From NCBI GenBank assembly GCA_029267335.1, contig JAJUJC010000001.1:1-64000 (forward strand): DNA of 64,000 bases, read 5' to 3'. Under the pieces are notes generated by a model that was given only the letters and a program-made list of their open reading frames with translations, was not told where the DNA came from and made no database searches. Both the position numbers and the translations under genes were made by a program. The DNA comes from Intestinibacillus massiliensis. GTDB lineage: Bacteria > Bacillota > Clostridia > Oscillospirales > Butyricicoccaceae. Numbering within the stretch: position 1 is the stretch's first letter; the number at the start of each line of letters is the position of its first letter. Below, piece after piece: positions 38,560 through 48,494 of this stretch.

Positions 38560-38949
38560 ATGGGAGGCATTGCAGCCGCCATCGGTCTGGCGCTGACGGC
38601 AGCGGTGTTTGCGCTGCTGCTGCAAAAGGACGCGCCGGGTGTGGCGTTCGGGCTGACCCTTGCAGCGGGTATTTTGATCTTCGCCTCGGCGGTACAGGGA
38701 ATCGGCAGCATTCTGTGCACGCTTGGATCGGTCCTGCGCGCGGCGGGCGTGGAAAACGCGCTCTATCTGCCGGTCGTCAAAGCGGTCGGCATCGCGGCGG
38801 CGGTACGCATTGCCGCCTCTCTTTGCCGTGATGCCGGACAAACCTCGCTTGCGGCAAAGCTGGAACTGGCGGGGGCGGTTGCGGCGCTGACCGTGACGCT
38901 GCCGCTCTTCACGCGGGTGCTCTCCTTTGTGTCCACCATGCTGAAGTGA
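38560..38949 (+). CDS. spoIIIAD: Stage III sporulation protein AD
   Basis: 129-residue membrane protein with four hydrophobic segments, the size and place of SpoIIIAD in the channel complex. It starts 1 nt after spoIIIAC, so expression of the two is tightly coupled. Confidence 0.92.
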   Translation: MGGIAAAIGLALTAAVFALLLQKDAPGVAFGLTLAAGILIFASAVQGIGSILCTLGSVLRAAGVENALYLPVVKAVGIAAAVRIAASLCRDAGQTSLAAKLELAGAVAALTVTLPLFTRVLSFVSTMLK

Positions 38950-38961
38950 AAGGACAGGAAT

Positions 38962-40077
38962 ATGAAAAAAATCATCTTGGCGTTTTTGTGCATCCTGCTG
39001 CTGATGCCGAGCGCCATCGCCTATGACAGCGTGCTGTATCAGCAGCAGCTCGATGCGGCGGGCGGCAACACCCTGCGCGGCGCGCTGCCTGCGGAAAGCG
39101 CGCGGTACTTGGCGCAAAAAGCACCGACGGCGGATCTTGACATCGGGGAATCATTTGCGTCGCTGCTGCAAACCGTGCTGCAAGACCATCGCACTCTGCT
39201 GCGCGAGGGATTACATAGCTTGACGCGCGTGCTGCTCGTGGTCGTGCTTTGCAGCTGCGCGGCGGGAATCCGCACGGCGGCGGGGGACAGCCTGTCGACA
39301 TCCGCGATCAACATGGCGGGTGCGCTCGGGATTACCGGCGTGCTGCTGAGCGATCTGCACGGTATGATGGGGCTGTGCGCCCAAACGTTGGAGCAGGTCA
39401 GCACCTTTTCCAAGACCATGCTGCCCGTGATGGCGGCGGCAATCTCAATGTCCGGTGCGCCGACTGCCGCGACGGTGCTGCAAGGCGCCACGATGTTCGC
39501 GTTTGACCTGCTCGTGCGCTTCATTACGGTGCTGCTCGTGCCCGCAGTGTGTGCGTATATCGCGATGATCACGGTCAATGCCGCGCTCGATAACGACGCG
39601 CTCAGCAAGCTCGCAGGCTTTGTCAAATGGATGACGACGGGCAGCTTAAAGCTGCTGCTCACGGTTTTTATTGCATATATCACACTGTCCGGTTCGGTGG
39701 GGAGCAGCATCGACGGAGTGGCGCTCAAGACCGCACGCTTTGCCGTGTCCGGCAGCGTTCCGGTCGTCGGCGGCATCATCTCCGATGCCACGGAGACCAT
39801 TTTGTCCGGCGCGGTGCTGCTGAAAAACACGCTGGGCATTTTCGGACTGCTGTGCATCGCGGCGATCTGCATCGTGCCGTTTTTGAAGGTCGGCATGAAT
39901 TATCTGCTGTTCAAAGCGGGCGCGGCCGTGCTGTCGCCGGTCTGCCCCAAAAATCTGTCCGGTTTGGTCGGCGGGATCAGCGACAGCTTCGGTCTGCTGC
40001 TCGGCATGCTCGGAACGTGCAGCGCGATATTGTTTTTTGAGTTGGTGTTTTCGGTTTCATTGGTGCATGTGTCATGA
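38962..40077 (+). CDS. spoIIIAE: Stage III sporulation protein AE
   Basis: 371-residue protein: signal peptide (about 1-20), an outside segment to about residue 85 and then seven or so membrane helices, as for SpoIIIAE, thought to be a core membrane part of the feeding-tube apparatus. It overlaps spoIIIAF by 4 nt. Confidence 0.93.
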   Translation: MKKIILAFLCILLLMPSAIAYDSVLYQQQLDAAGGNTLRGALPAESARYLAQKAPTADLDIGESFASLLQTVLQDHRTLLREGLHSLTRVLLVVVLCSCAAGIRTAAGDSLSTSAINMAGALGITGVLLSDLHGMMGLCAQTLEQVSTFSKTMLPVMAAAISMSGAPTAATVLQGATMFAFDLLVRFITVLLVPAVCAYIAMITVNAALDNDALSKLAGFVKWMTTGSLKLLLTVFIAYITLSGSVGSSIDGVALKTARFAVSGSVPVVGGIISDATETILSGAVLLKNTLGIFGLLCIAAICIVPFLKVGMNYLLFKAGAAVLSPVCPKNLSGLVGGISDSFGLLLGMLGTCSAILFFELVFSVSLVHVS

Positions 40078-40559
40078 TTGAGATTTTAAGACAAATGGTT
40101 TTGGGTGTGACCGCTGCGGCAATTTTTTCCGCAGCGATGATGCAATTTTCACACAAGAGTGCGATCTCTGAGATTGTGCGTCTGGGAGCCGGTATGGTGC
40201 TCATCCTTGCACTGCTCACGCCACTGACGCATTTGACGCTGCCGTCGTTTTCCGGATGGTTCGCGCAGGCGTACGATGTGGTAGAGCGGCAGACCGCGCA
40301 GGCACAGGCACGCAATACCGAGATCACCCATAGCGGCATTGCAAGCGCGGTCGGCGGCTTTCTGACCGAGCAGGCGCGCAAGGAGGGACTCGTCTGCACC
40401 GTGCGCGCGTCCATGGCGACGGGACAGGATGGCACCGCGGAGTTGTCAGACATCGAGGTGCGGGGCAAATTGACCGCGCAGGAACGCACGGCGGTGACCG
40501 AGCTTGTGACCAAAAACTGCGGCGTTGCACGCGAACACATTACGTTTACGGAGGATTGA
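40074..40559 (+). CDS. spoIIIAF: Stage III sporulation protein AF
   Basis: 161-residue protein with two N-terminal membrane segments (about 5-22 and 30-53) and a ring-building-motif-type C-terminal domain (residues about 95-160). Gene order identifies it. Confidence 0.92.
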   Translation: MIEILRQMVLGVTAAAIFSAAMMQFSHKSAISEIVRLGAGMVLILALLTPLTHLTLPSFSGWFAQAYDVVERQTAQAQARNTEITHSGIASAVGGFLTEQARKEGLVCTVRASMATGQDGTAELSDIEVRGKLTAQERTAVTELVTKNCGVAREHITFTED

Positions 40560-40562
40560 GCC

Positions 40563-41105
40563 ATGCGTCACGAAAAAATCGAGCAAGTGCTGCAAAAAGT
40601 GAACGGTATGCTGCTCAAATACAAGTATGCACTGCTCATTTTGCTCATCGGCGCGTCCATGCTCATCCTTGGGGGAGGGTCAAAGCCGGCGGATCAAACC
40701 GACGCGCCGCCGGCGCAGGAAACCGCGCAGGAGAGCGGAGAATTCAATCTCGACGCGTTTGAGCGCAAACTGGAGACCAGCTTAAGTGCGATCGAGGGCG
40801 CGGGACGCGTGCAGCTCACGCTGTCGCTCAAATCAACCGACGAGGCGGTGTATGCCGCGGACATTCGGCAGGCGCAGCAGGGCAAGGACAGCAGCTCCTA
40901 CGAAAGCACGATCGCCATGGTGTCCGACAGCGGTTACGGACAAAAGCCGGTGCGGGTCAAAAATATGTATCCGGTGTTCCGCGGTGCGCTCGTGCTGTGC
41001 GACGGCGCGGATGATACGACGGTGCGCCTCGCCGTGACGCAGGCGGTCAGCACGATGTGCGGTTTGGGAACAGACAAGATATCAGTGCTCAAACTCGCAA
41101 ACTAA
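40563..41105 (+). CDS. spoIIIAG: Stage III sporulation protein AG (ring component)
   Basis: 180-residue single-pass protein (membrane helix about 22-38) with an extracytoplasmic ring domain (ESALSAIEGAGRV-type sequence LETSLSAIEGAGRVQLTL; VKNMYPVFRGALVLCDGAD). SpoIIIAG forms large rings between mother cell and forespore in Bacillus. Confidence 0.94.
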   Translation: MRHEKIEQVLQKVNGMLLKYKYALLILLIGASMLILGGGSKPADQTDAPPAQETAQESGEFNLDAFERKLETSLSAIEGAGRVQLTLSLKSTDEAVYAADIRQAQQGKDSSSYESTIAMVSDSGYGQKPVRVKNMYPVFRGALVLCDGADDTTVRLAVTQAVSTMCGLGTDKISVLKLAN

Positions 41106-41146
41106 ACATATACATGCTATAACAAAACAAGCAGGAGGAAAAACAT

Positions 41147-41761
41147 ATGGTATCTATTCGCAAGCGTGGCGCGGTGTACGGCGTCATCGCGCTGATGCTG
41201 GTCGTCGCCGTCTACCTCAACTGGAGCTATGTGCGCACACCCGACGATCTGACCGTTGCCAATCAGGCAAAGGCAGAGATGACTGCGGACACGACCGGAA
41301 ACGCCGCCGATGCTGCTGCTCCGACCGATGCGGCGGCGCAGACGGGTACGGAGGCCGCTGCGGCGACTGCGGACGCGTCTGCACAGCCCGCACAGGCGGT
41401 GCAGACGAGCGACTATTTCGCGCAGTCCCGTCTGTCGCGTGAGCAGGCGCGGGATGAGGCGATCAGCATCCTGAAGGAGACCGTGGAGAGCGATAAGTCC
41501 AACGATAAGGCAAAGAGCGAAGCAAGCGATAAAATTTCCGCACTTGCAGAAAACTCCGTGCAGGAAGCGCGGGTCGAAAGTCTGATCAAGGCAAAGGGCT
41601 ATGCGGAAGCGGTCGTATTCATCGGAGAGGACAGCGTCAACGTCATCGTGCAGCCGCCAAAGACAGGATTTGAAGCGGCAGATGCCTCCAAGATCCGTGA
41701 CATCGTCGTGACCGAAACCGGTATGGGTGCAGATAAGATCAAAATCGTCGAGGCGGCATAA
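41147..41761 (+). CDS. spoIIIAH: Stage III sporulation protein AH
   Basis: 204 residues: N-terminal membrane helix (about 10-24), a long Ala/Thr/Gln-rich linker (about 40-90) and a C-terminal EscJ/PrgK-like ring domain (ESLIKAKGYAEAVVFIGEDS and on). It should interact with SpoIIQ in the forespore membrane. GCAGGAGG precedes the ATG. It is the last gene of the operon. Confidence 0.95.
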   Translation: MVSIRKRGAVYGVIALMLVVAVYLNWSYVRTPDDLTVANQAKAEMTADTTGNAADAAAPTDAAAQTGTEAAAATADASAQPAQAVQTSDYFAQSRLSREQARDEAISILKETVESDKSNDKAKSEASDKISALAENSVQEARVESLIKAKGYAEAVVFIGEDSVNVIVQPPKTGFEAADASKIRDIVVTETGMGADKIKIVEAA

Positions 41762-41776
41762 ACGACCGATTATTAC

Positions 41777-41805
41777 TTTCCTTTTTGCACACCCTATGCT
41801 ATAAT
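41777..41805 (+). promoter_or_regulatory. Possible promoter of the Gls24 gene
   Basis: A perfect TATAAT is at 41800-41805, with a poor -35 (TTTCCT) 17 nt upstream; the gene starts about 57 nt downstream. Confidence 0.45.
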
Positions 41806-41862
41806 AAATACAATACACGAGAAATCGCTGCATTATAAGGATGCAAAAGGAGAGTGCACAGT

Positions 41863-42276
41863 ATGGCAGAAAGCAATTACTGGTCCACCGCAGGAGATCA
41901 GGGCATGATAAAGATTTCTGAGGATGTTGTCGCGTCGATCGCAGCGATCGCAGCGGCTGAAACCGAGGGCGTCAGCGGTCTATATTCCAACCTGACCTCC
42001 GATATTGCGAGCTTTCTGGGGAAGAAGAATCTTTCCAAGGGCGTCAAGGTACAGTTTGAGGGCGATACGGTTGCAGTCGAGATCAGTCTGCTCGCGAAAT
42101 ACGGCTACGGCATCCGCGAGATCGCGCAGAATGTGCAGACGCAGGTCAAGGCGTCCATCGAATCCATGACCGGCCTGACCGCATCCGCCATCAACGTTCA
42201 GGTCGGCGGGGTCACCTTTAACCCGCCGGTGAGTGAGGAAGAGCCTGCACCTGAAACGGCGGCAGAAGAGCTGTAA
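41863..42276 (+). CDS. Asp23/Gls24-family protein
   Basis: 137-residue soluble protein with the family core KISEDVVASIAAIAA...EGVSGLY and a beta-rich middle (VKVQFEGDTVAVEISL, KYGYGIREIAQNVQTQVK). The family is linked to cell-envelope stress in staphylococci. The C-terminal acidic tail EEEPAPETAAEEL is species-specific. It has AAAGGAGAG upstream and a terminator behind. Confidence 0.9.
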   Translation: MAESNYWSTAGDQGMIKISEDVVASIAAIAAAETEGVSGLYSNLTSDIASFLGKKNLSKGVKVQFEGDTVAVEISLLAKYGYGIREIAQNVQTQVKASIESMTGLTASAINVQVGGVTFNPPVSEEEPAPETAAEEL

Positions 42277-42287
42277 TCCACACGATT

Positions 42288-42336
42288 AAAAAAGGATGCG
42301 CTGCATGAAGCTTTCATGCAGCGCATCCTTTTTTTA
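42288..42336. terminator. Bidirectional terminator between the Gls24 gene and glpK
   Basis: Inverted repeat AAAAAAGGATGCGCTGCATGAAAG-type arms (GGATGCGCTGCATGAAGC / with GCTTTCATGCAGCGCATCC) and T-runs on both sides. It overlaps the last bases of glpK. Confidence 0.92.
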
Positions 42337-43821
42337 TGCCTGTGACCAGTGGATGCAGGCGTCCACTGCCTTTTTCCAGCCTTGCAGCAGCGCCGTTCGC
42401 TGCGTTTCCTCCATCGCGGGTGTGTAGGTCGTGTCGCACCGCCACAAACGCTCCAGTTCGTCGCAGCCGTTCCATACGCCCGTGGCAAGTCCTGCGAGAT
42501 ACGCCGCGCCCAAGGCGGTCGTCTCGCGAATCATCGGGCGGCGGATACGGCAATCCGCAATATCGGACTGGAACTGCATCAGGAAGGTGTCGCGACTCGC
42601 GCCGCCGTCCACGCGCAGCTCTTCGATGCGGGTGCCGGTGTCGCGTTCCATCGCGGTGAGCAGGTCGCGTGTCTGGTAAGCGATGGACTCCTGTGCGGCA
42701 CGGATGAGATGCTCACGCCGCGTGCCGCGCGTCAATCCGAAAATGGAGCCGCGCGCATACATATCCCAGTAGGGCGCGCCAAGACCCGTAAAAGCGGGCA
42801 CAAAATACACGCCGCCACTGTCGGATACCTTTTGCGCGTAGTATTCCGCGTCGCTGCTTTCGCTGAAAAAGCGCATTTCATCGCGCAGCCACTGGATGAC
42901 CGCGCCGCCGACAAATACGCTGCCTTCTAGCGCGTACTGCACACGGTCGCCCAGCCCGATGGCGATCGTGGTGAGCAGACCGTTTTGGCTCTCGAACGCA
43001 CGCTCTCCGGTATTCATGAGCAGGAAACAGCCTGTGCCGTAGGTGCTTTTGACGTCGCCCTGCCGGAAACAGGTTTGCCCGAAGAGCGCCGCCTGCTGAT
43101 CGCCTGCTATGCCCCCGATCGGCACGCGCGCGCCGCGCAGGTCGGTGTAGCCGTAGATTTCACTGGAGGAGCACACTGCGGGCAGCATGGCGCGCGGAAT
43201 GTCGAGCGCATGCAGCAGCGTATCGTCCCAATCCAGCCGATGGATGTCAAAAATCATGGTGCGGGATGCGTTGGTCACGTCGGTCACATGCGCCGCGGCG
43301 CCGGTCAGGTTCCATACGAGCCAGCTGTCCACCGTGCCGAACAGCAGCTCGCCGCGTGCGGCGGCCTCCCGTGCGCCGGGGGTGTGGTCAAGGATCCATT
43401 TAATCTTGCTGCCGGAAAAATACGCGTCTGCGACCAGTCCGGTGGTTTGGCGGATGTGCTCGCCCAGACCGTCCTGCCGAAGCGCATCTACGATGGGCGC
43501 TGTGCGCCGGCACTGCCAGACGATCGCGTTGTAGACCGGGCGACCGGTCTTGCGGTCCCAAACGATGGTAGTCTCGCGCTGATTGGTGATGCCGATGCCT
43601 GCGACCTCGGAAGCGTCGACGCCGCTTGAGGCGAGGACTTCCATCATGACCGCGTACTGCGACGACCAGATCTCCATCGGATTCTGCTCGACCCAACCCT
43701 CGTGAGGATAGAACTGCGTTAGTTCTTTTTGTGCAACACCGATGATATTTTGCTCGGCGTCAAACAGAATGGCGCGCGAGCTGGTCGTGCCCTGATCGAG
43801 TGCCATCACATACGGTTTCAT
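42334..43821 (-). CDS. glpK: Glycerol kinase
   Basis: 495-residue FGGY kinase making glycerol 3-phosphate. Signatures [33 protein letters not shown] and the C-terminal [16 protein letters not shown] agree with GlpK. I start at 43821, 8 nt after AAAGGGG, giving the usual [12 protein letters not shown]-terminus; alternatives are 43827 and 43848. It stands alone with no glpF or glpD next to it. Confidence 0.95.
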   Translation of the reverse strand: MKPYVMALDQGTTSSRAILFDAEQNIIGVAQKELTQFYPHEGWVEQNPMEIWSSQYAVMMEVLASSGVDASEVAGIGITNQRETTIVWDRKTGRPVYNAIVWQCRRTAPIVDALRQDGLGEHIRQTTGLVADAYFSGSKIKWILDHTPGAREAAARGELLFGTVDSWLVWNLTGAAAHVTDVTNASRTMIFDIHRLDWDDTLLHALDIPRAMLPAVCSSSEIYGYTDLRGARVPIGGIAGDQQAALFGQTCFRQGDVKSTYGTGCFLLMNTGERAFESQNGLLTTIAIGLGDRVQYALEGSVFVGGAVIQWLRDEMRFFSESSDAEYYAQKVSDSGGVYFVPAFTGLGAPYWDMYARGSIFGLTRGTRREHLIRAAQESIAYQTRDLLTAMERDTGTRIEELRVDGGASRDTFLMQFQSDIADCRIRRPMIRETTALGAAYLAGLATGVWNGCDELERLWRCDTTYTPAMEETQRTALLQGWKKAVDACIHWSQA

Positions 43822-43909
43822 TTTCATCGCCCCTTTTCTTTCTATCATGATACCTTGTTAAAAAAAGCTTGTCAATGGCAGGTGCTTTTGGGAAAAGACA
43901 TGCTTTACA

Positions 43910-43938
43910 TTGCATGGCAGGGCATTTTGTGCTATGAT
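43910..43938 (+). promoter_or_regulatory. Promoter of the aminotransferase-trpS operon
   Basis: TTGCAT (43910-43915), 17-nt spacer, TATGAT (43933-43938), 47 nt before the start. Confidence 0.65.
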
Positions 43939-43984
43939 AAGGCGTAGGTTAATAAATCGGTAAAGCACAGGGGGCATGATAGCC

Positions 43985-45187
43985 ATGAATTATCAATTCT
44001 CCGACCGAATGGCGGCACTCAAGCCGTCCGCGATTCGCGAGATTTTAAAAGTGACGCAGGATCCCAGCGTGATCTCATTTGCTGCAGGCAATCCCTCGCC
44101 GGATAGCTTTCCGGCACGGGAAATGGAAACGATTGCGCGTGAGTTGTTCCTGACCCATGCCGCACAGGCGCTGCAATACGGTATGACCGAAGGCTATACC
44201 CCGCTGCGGGAGCAGACTGCGCAGCGTTTGCGCACAAAATATCACGTCGGTACGGAGAACGATGACCTTATCATCACGTCCGGCGGTCAGCAGGCACTCG
44301 ACTTGACCGCGAAGGTCTTTTTAAATGAAGGGGATGCGCTGATTTGCGAGGATCCCAGCTTCGTCGGCGCACTCAATGCGTTCCGGTCCTATCAGGTCAA
44401 GCTTGTGGGCTGCCCGATGGACGAATACGGCATGCGGATGGATGCACTCGAGGAGCTGCTGAAGACCGTACCCAATGTCAAGCTGATATATACGATTCCG
44501 ACCTTCCAGAACCCGACCGGGCGCACGATGCCTGCGTCGCGGCGACAGCAGATGCTCGACCTTGCCGCGCGGTACGACGTTATGATCCTGGAGGATAACC
44601 CGTATTTTGAACTGCGGTATTCGGGCGACTATGTCGCACCCATCAAGAGCATGGATACCCAGGGACGGGTCATCTATGCAGGTTCCTACTCCAAGGTGCT
44701 CGCGCCCGGTATCCGTATGGGCTATGCGCTTGCACCGCGCGAGGTCATTGCAAAGATGGTCGTCGCCAAGCAGACGAGCGACGTGCACTCCAATTTGTTT
44801 TTTCAGATGGTGATCTCGGAGTATTTGGAACAATATGATCTGGATGCACACATTGCCTCGGTGTGCGAGATTTATCGCCGCAAGCGCGATGTGATGCTCG
44901 CGGAAATTGCACGGCAGTTTGACCCGCGTGCGACGGTGGTCGCGCCGGAGGGGGGACTGTTTCTGTGGGTCGAGCTGCCGGAAGGCTGCGACGGCTTCAC
45001 GTTCTGCGCGCGGGCAGGAGAGCGCAAGGTCGCGGCTGTGCCGGGCGTTTCGTTCCTTGCGGACGACAGCCTGCGTTCGAGCGGCTTCCGCCTGAATTTT
45101 TCACTGCCCTCGGAGGAACAAATTAAGACCGGCATCGGCATTCTCGGTGCGGTCATGAAAGACTATATAAAGGAAGTACAGAAATGA
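43985..45187 (+). CDS. Class I/II PLP aminotransferase, 2-aminoadipate/aromatic type
   Basis: 400-residue fold-type I enzyme without the MocR DNA-binding part. FAAGNPSPDSFP at the start, the tyrosine-like YGMTEGYTPLRE, YTIPTFQNPTG and the PLP lysine in AGSYSKVLAPGIRMGY place it with LysN / Aro8-like transaminases. Substrates are probably aromatic or 2-aminoadipate acids; overlap with trpS (4 nt) hints at an aromatic role, but that is inference. GGGGG precedes ATG 43985. Confidence 0.88.
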   Translation: MNYQFSDRMAALKPSAIREILKVTQDPSVISFAAGNPSPDSFPAREMETIARELFLTHAAQALQYGMTEGYTPLREQTAQRLRTKYHVGTENDDLIITSGGQQALDLTAKVFLNEGDALICEDPSFVGALNAFRSYQVKLVGCPMDEYGMRMDALEELLKTVPNVKLIYTIPTFQNPTGRTMPASRRQQMLDLAARYDVMILEDNPYFELRYSGDYVAPIKSMDTQGRVIYAGSYSKVLAPGIRMGYALAPREVIAKMVVAKQTSDVHSNLFFQMVISEYLEQYDLDAHIASVCEIYRRKRDVMLAEIARQFDPRATVVAPEGGLFLWVELPEGCDGFTFCARAGERKVAAVPGVSFLADDSLRSSGFRLNFSLPSEEQIKTGIGILGAVMKDYIKEVQK

Positions 45188-46194
45188 GCGAAGTAATCAC
45201 GGAAAAGAAGCAGACGATTTTTTCTGGTGTACAGCCCAGCGGCAAGCTGACGCTTGGCAACTATCTGGGCGCACTGCGCAACTTTACGCTACTGCAAGAG
45301 GACTATAACTGCGTTTATTGCGTCGTTGACATGCACGCAATCACTGTACGGCAGGATCCGCCGACGCTGCGTCGGCAGACGCTTGAGGTGCTTGCGCAGT
45401 ATCTCGCGTGCGGACTCGATCCCGCCAAGAGCACGCTGTTCATCCAGAGCCATGTACCGGCACACGCGGAGCTTGCCTGGATTCTCAACTGCTTTACCAT
45501 GTTTGGCGAAGCGTCGCGCATGACGCAGTTTAAGGACAAATCTCAGCGGCATTCCGACAATGTAAACGTCGGACTGTTCACCTATCCGGTGCTCATGGCG
45601 GCAGATATTTTGCTGTATCAGACGGATAAGGTTCCGGTCGGTGTCGACCAGAAGCAGCACGTTGAGCTTGCCCGCAATATCGCGCAGCGGTTTAACGGCA
45701 CGTTTTCCGACACGTTCGTGATTCCTGAGCCGTATATCCCGCGCGAAGGTGCGAAAATTATGAGCTTGCAGGACCCATTGCGCAAGATGAGCAAGTCCGA
45801 CGAGAATGCCAACGGCTTTATCCTGCTCATGGACAAGCCGGAGGACATCATGCGCAAGTGCAAGCGCGCCGTGACGGATTCCGATACCCGTGTTGTGCGC
45901 GGCGAAGGCAAGGACGGCGTCAACAACCTGATTACAATCTATGCACTCGCAACCGGCAAGACCCCCGAAGAGGTCGAAGCGGAATTTGCAGGCAGAGGCT
46001 ACGGTGACTTTAAGCCTGCGGTCGGTGAGGCAGTTGTAGAGCTGCTGCGTCCGATCCGCGAAAAGACCGAAGATCTGCTGCGGAACAAAGATTATCTCGA
46101 GAGCGTCTATCATGAGGGCGCGCAGAAGGCGGCGTATCAGGCGCGCAAGACACTCGATAAGGTCTACCGCAAAGTCGGCTTTGTGCAGAGATAA
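45184..46194 (+). CDS. trpS: Tryptophanyl-tRNA synthetase
   Basis: 336-residue class I synthetase. The HIGH-equivalent lies in QPSGKLTLGNYLGA (18-30, with LGNY) and the KMSKS loop at 201-205. It charges tRNA-Trp in the cytoplasm. Overlap with the upstream aminotransferase shows co-translation. Size is normal for the bacterial short form. Confidence 0.96.
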   Translation: MSEVITEKKQTIFSGVQPSGKLTLGNYLGALRNFTLLQEDYNCVYCVVDMHAITVRQDPPTLRRQTLEVLAQYLACGLDPAKSTLFIQSHVPAHAELAWILNCFTMFGEASRMTQFKDKSQRHSDNVNVGLFTYPVLMAADILLYQTDKVPVGVDQKQHVELARNIAQRFNGTFSDTFVIPEPYIPREGAKIMSLQDPLRKMSKSDENANGFILLMDKPEDIMRKCKRAVTDSDTRVVRGEGKDGVNNLITIYALATGKTPEEVEAEFAGRGYGDFKPAVGEAVVELLRPIREKTEDLLRNKDYLESVYHEGAQKAAYQARKTLDKVYRKVGFVQR

Positions 46195-46231
46195 GCATGC
46201 TGCCGCATGCAGTTAAGAGGGTATAACAGAT

Positions 46232-47359
46232 ATGTCAGAATATACAGTGGTACTGCGGATCATCGCGGTGTTCGCACTTGCCGGCGTGCTTTCTTATGCA
46301 TTGACGCCATTTGTTAAACGTTTTGCGCATAAAATCGGTGCGATCGACGTGCCGAAGGACAGCAGGCGCATGCACAAAAAGCCCATTCCGCGTTTGGGCG
46401 GTCTTGCGATTTTTCTCGCATTCCTCTGCACGATGCTTCTTTTTGTCGATATTGATCAGCAGGTGCTCTGCATTTTGATCGGCGCGACGATCGTCGTGAT
46501 TCTCGGAATCTTTGACGACGTGATGGCGCTCGGTGCAAAACTCAAGTTTGTCGTCCAAATCGTCGCAGCAGCGATTCCCGTATGCTTCGGTGGGCTGCGC
46601 ATCGACATGTTTTCCAGTATCAATCCGTTTTCGGATACCCCGTATTTCAGCTTGGGCGTGCTTGCGATCCCGATCACGGTCCTTTGGATCGTCGGTATTA
46701 CGAATGCGGTCAACCTGATCGACGGTCTGGACGGCCTTGCCGTCGGCGTATCGTCCATCGCGAGCCTGACGATGCTCGCGGTCGGCCTGCTCGTCGGGGA
46801 GCTTCCCGTCGCGATGACGATGGCGGCGCTGACAGGCGCATGTATTGGCTTTATGCCGTATAACATCAATCCCGCGAAAATTTTCATGGGGGACACGGGT
46901 TCCACGTTCCTCGGATACATGCTTGCGACCATGTCCATCCTGGGCATGTTCAAATTCTATGCGGTCATTTCGTTCGCGGTGCCGTTTCTCATTCTCGGTC
47001 TGCCGATTTTCGACACTGCGGTTGCCATCATCCGCCGTGTGCTGTCCGGGCGCAGCCCGATGAGCCCGGATCGCGGACATGTGCATCACAGACTGATGGA
47101 CATGGGCTTCAACCAGAAGCAGTCCGTCGCGATCCTGTATGCGATCAGCGGCACGCTCGGTCTTGCCGCTGTCGTGCTGACCTCGCGCGGCGAAGTGCGT
47201 GCGATGATGCTCGTGCTTGCGGTCATCGTTGCGATCGCCATCGGCACGCGTGTCGTCCTGAGCATTGATAAACACCTCGGACACGAACATACATCGACGA
47301 CGCCGGAGGAACACGAAGCGGCGTCTGGAAAGGAAACAGAAGAAGATGAAAAAGATTAA
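46232..47359 (+). CDS. Undecaprenyl-phosphate GlcNAc-1-phosphate transferase (TagO/WecA-like)
   Basis: 375-residue membrane enzyme of the MraY/WecA family starting wall-polymer synthesis on undecaprenyl phosphate. About ten helices; signatures IGAIDVPKDSRRMHKKPIPRLGG (family start pattern), LGIFDDV, NLIDGLDGLA and the HHRLMDMG catalytic-His region are present. The next gene makes ManNAc from GlcNAc, so the pair fits teichoic-acid-like linkage-unit or secondary wall polymer synthesis. The charged C-terminal tail (after about 345) overlaps wecB by 14 nt. Confidence 0.93.
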   Translation: MSEYTVVLRIIAVFALAGVLSYALTPFVKRFAHKIGAIDVPKDSRRMHKKPIPRLGGLAIFLAFLCTMLLFVDIDQQVLCILIGATIVVILGIFDDVMALGAKLKFVVQIVAAAIPVCFGGLRIDMFSSINPFSDTPYFSLGVLAIPITVLWIVGITNAVNLIDGLDGLAVGVSSIASLTMLAVGLLVGELPVAMTMAALTGACIGFMPYNINPAKIFMGDTGSTFLGYMLATMSILGMFKFYAVISFAVPFLILGLPIFDTAVAIIRRVLSGRSPMSPDRGHVHHRLMDMGFNQKQSVAILYAISGTLGLAAVVLTSRGEVRAMMLVLAVIVAIAIGTRVVLSIDKHLGHEHTSTTPEEHEAASGKETEEDEKD

Positions 47360-48494
47360 GGTCATGACAGTGTTCGGCACACGGCCGGAAGCAATCAAGG
47401 TCGCGCCGCTCATTCGTGCACTCGAGCAGGGAGAGCATACCGAAAGCATCGTCTGCGTCACCGCACAGCACCGTCAGATGCTCGATCAGGTGCTCGATAT
47501 TTTTCACATCACGCCCGACTATGATCTCGACATTATGCAGCCCCGCCAGACGCTTTCGACCATCACCGAGAAGTCGCTGCATGGTCTCGACGAAGTGCTC
47601 GAGCAGGCAAAGCCTGATATGGTGCTCGTGCACGGCGACACTTCGACCACATTTGCGGGTGCGCTTGCAGCGTTCTATCATCAGATCCCTGTCGGACATA
47701 TTGAAGCAGGTCTGCGCACCTATGACAAGTATTCTCCATTCCCGGAGGAAATGAACCGCTGCCTGACCGGTCGTATCGCGACGCTGCATTTCGCACCGAC
47801 CGCGCGCAACCGCGATAATCTGGCGCGCGAAGCGATCACAGACGGCGTGACCGTTGTGGGTAATACGGTCGTTGACGCAATCCATATGACCGTGCGAGAT
47901 GATTTTGCATTCCGTGACGAGCAGCTCAAGACCCTTGATTTCCAAAACAACCGCGTGGTTCTGGTCACGGCGCATCGCCGCGAGAACTACGGCGAGCCGA
48001 TGGAAAACATCTGCCGCGCGATCGCAGAGTTGTCTGCGGCATATGAGGACGTCCATTTTGTCTATCCGGTGCACCTCAGCCCCTATGTGCGTGAGACCGC
48101 GGAGAAATATCTCGGCGGCAATCCGCGCGTGCATCTGATCCAGCCACTGGCGGTGGACGAAATGCACAACCTGATGGCGCGTTGCTTCATGATTATGACC
48201 GATTCCGGCGGCTTGCAGGAAGAAGCGCCCTCGCTCGGCAAGCCCGTGCTTGTCCTGCGCCGCGAAACCGAGCGCCCCGAAGCGATCGAGGCGGGTACGG
48301 TCAAATTGGCAGGTGTCGACCAGAATGAGATCGTGCGTCTGGCGCGCGAACTGTTTGATGATCCGGCGGCATATGCGGCGATGGCGCATGCAGTCAATCC
48401 CTATGGCGACGGCAAGACTTCCGAGCGCATCGTGCAGCTGATCGAGCAATACTTCGGTGCGCGTGAGGATAAGCCGGAACCCTTCGTACCGTAA
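47346..48494 (+). CDS. wecB: UDP-N-acetylglucosamine 2-epimerase (non-hydrolysing)
   Basis: 382-residue enzyme interconverting UDP-GlcNAc and UDP-ManNAc. GTRPEAIKVAPL, VHGDTSTTFAGALAA, GHIEAGLRTYD and DSGGLQEEAPSLGKPVLVLR are all typical. The start at ATG 47346 lies within the end of the preceding gene and AGAAGA upstream acts as ribosome site. Its stop overlaps the next start by 1 nt. Confidence 0.95.
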   Translation: MKKIKVMTVFGTRPEAIKVAPLIRALEQGEHTESIVCVTAQHRQMLDQVLDIFHITPDYDLDIMQPRQTLSTITEKSLHGLDEVLEQAKPDMVLVHGDTSTTFAGALAAFYHQIPVGHIEAGLRTYDKYSPFPEEMNRCLTGRIATLHFAPTARNRDNLAREAITDGVTVVGNTVVDAIHMTVRDDFAFRDEQLKTLDFQNNRVVLVTAHRRENYGEPMENICRAIAELSAAYEDVHFVYPVHLSPYVRETAEKYLGGNPRVHLIQPLAVDEMHNLMARCFMIMTDSGGLQEEAPSLGKPVLVLRRETERPEAIEAGTVKLAGVDQNEIVRLARELFDDPAAYAAMAHAVNPYGDGKTSERIVQLIEQYFGAREDKPEPFVP

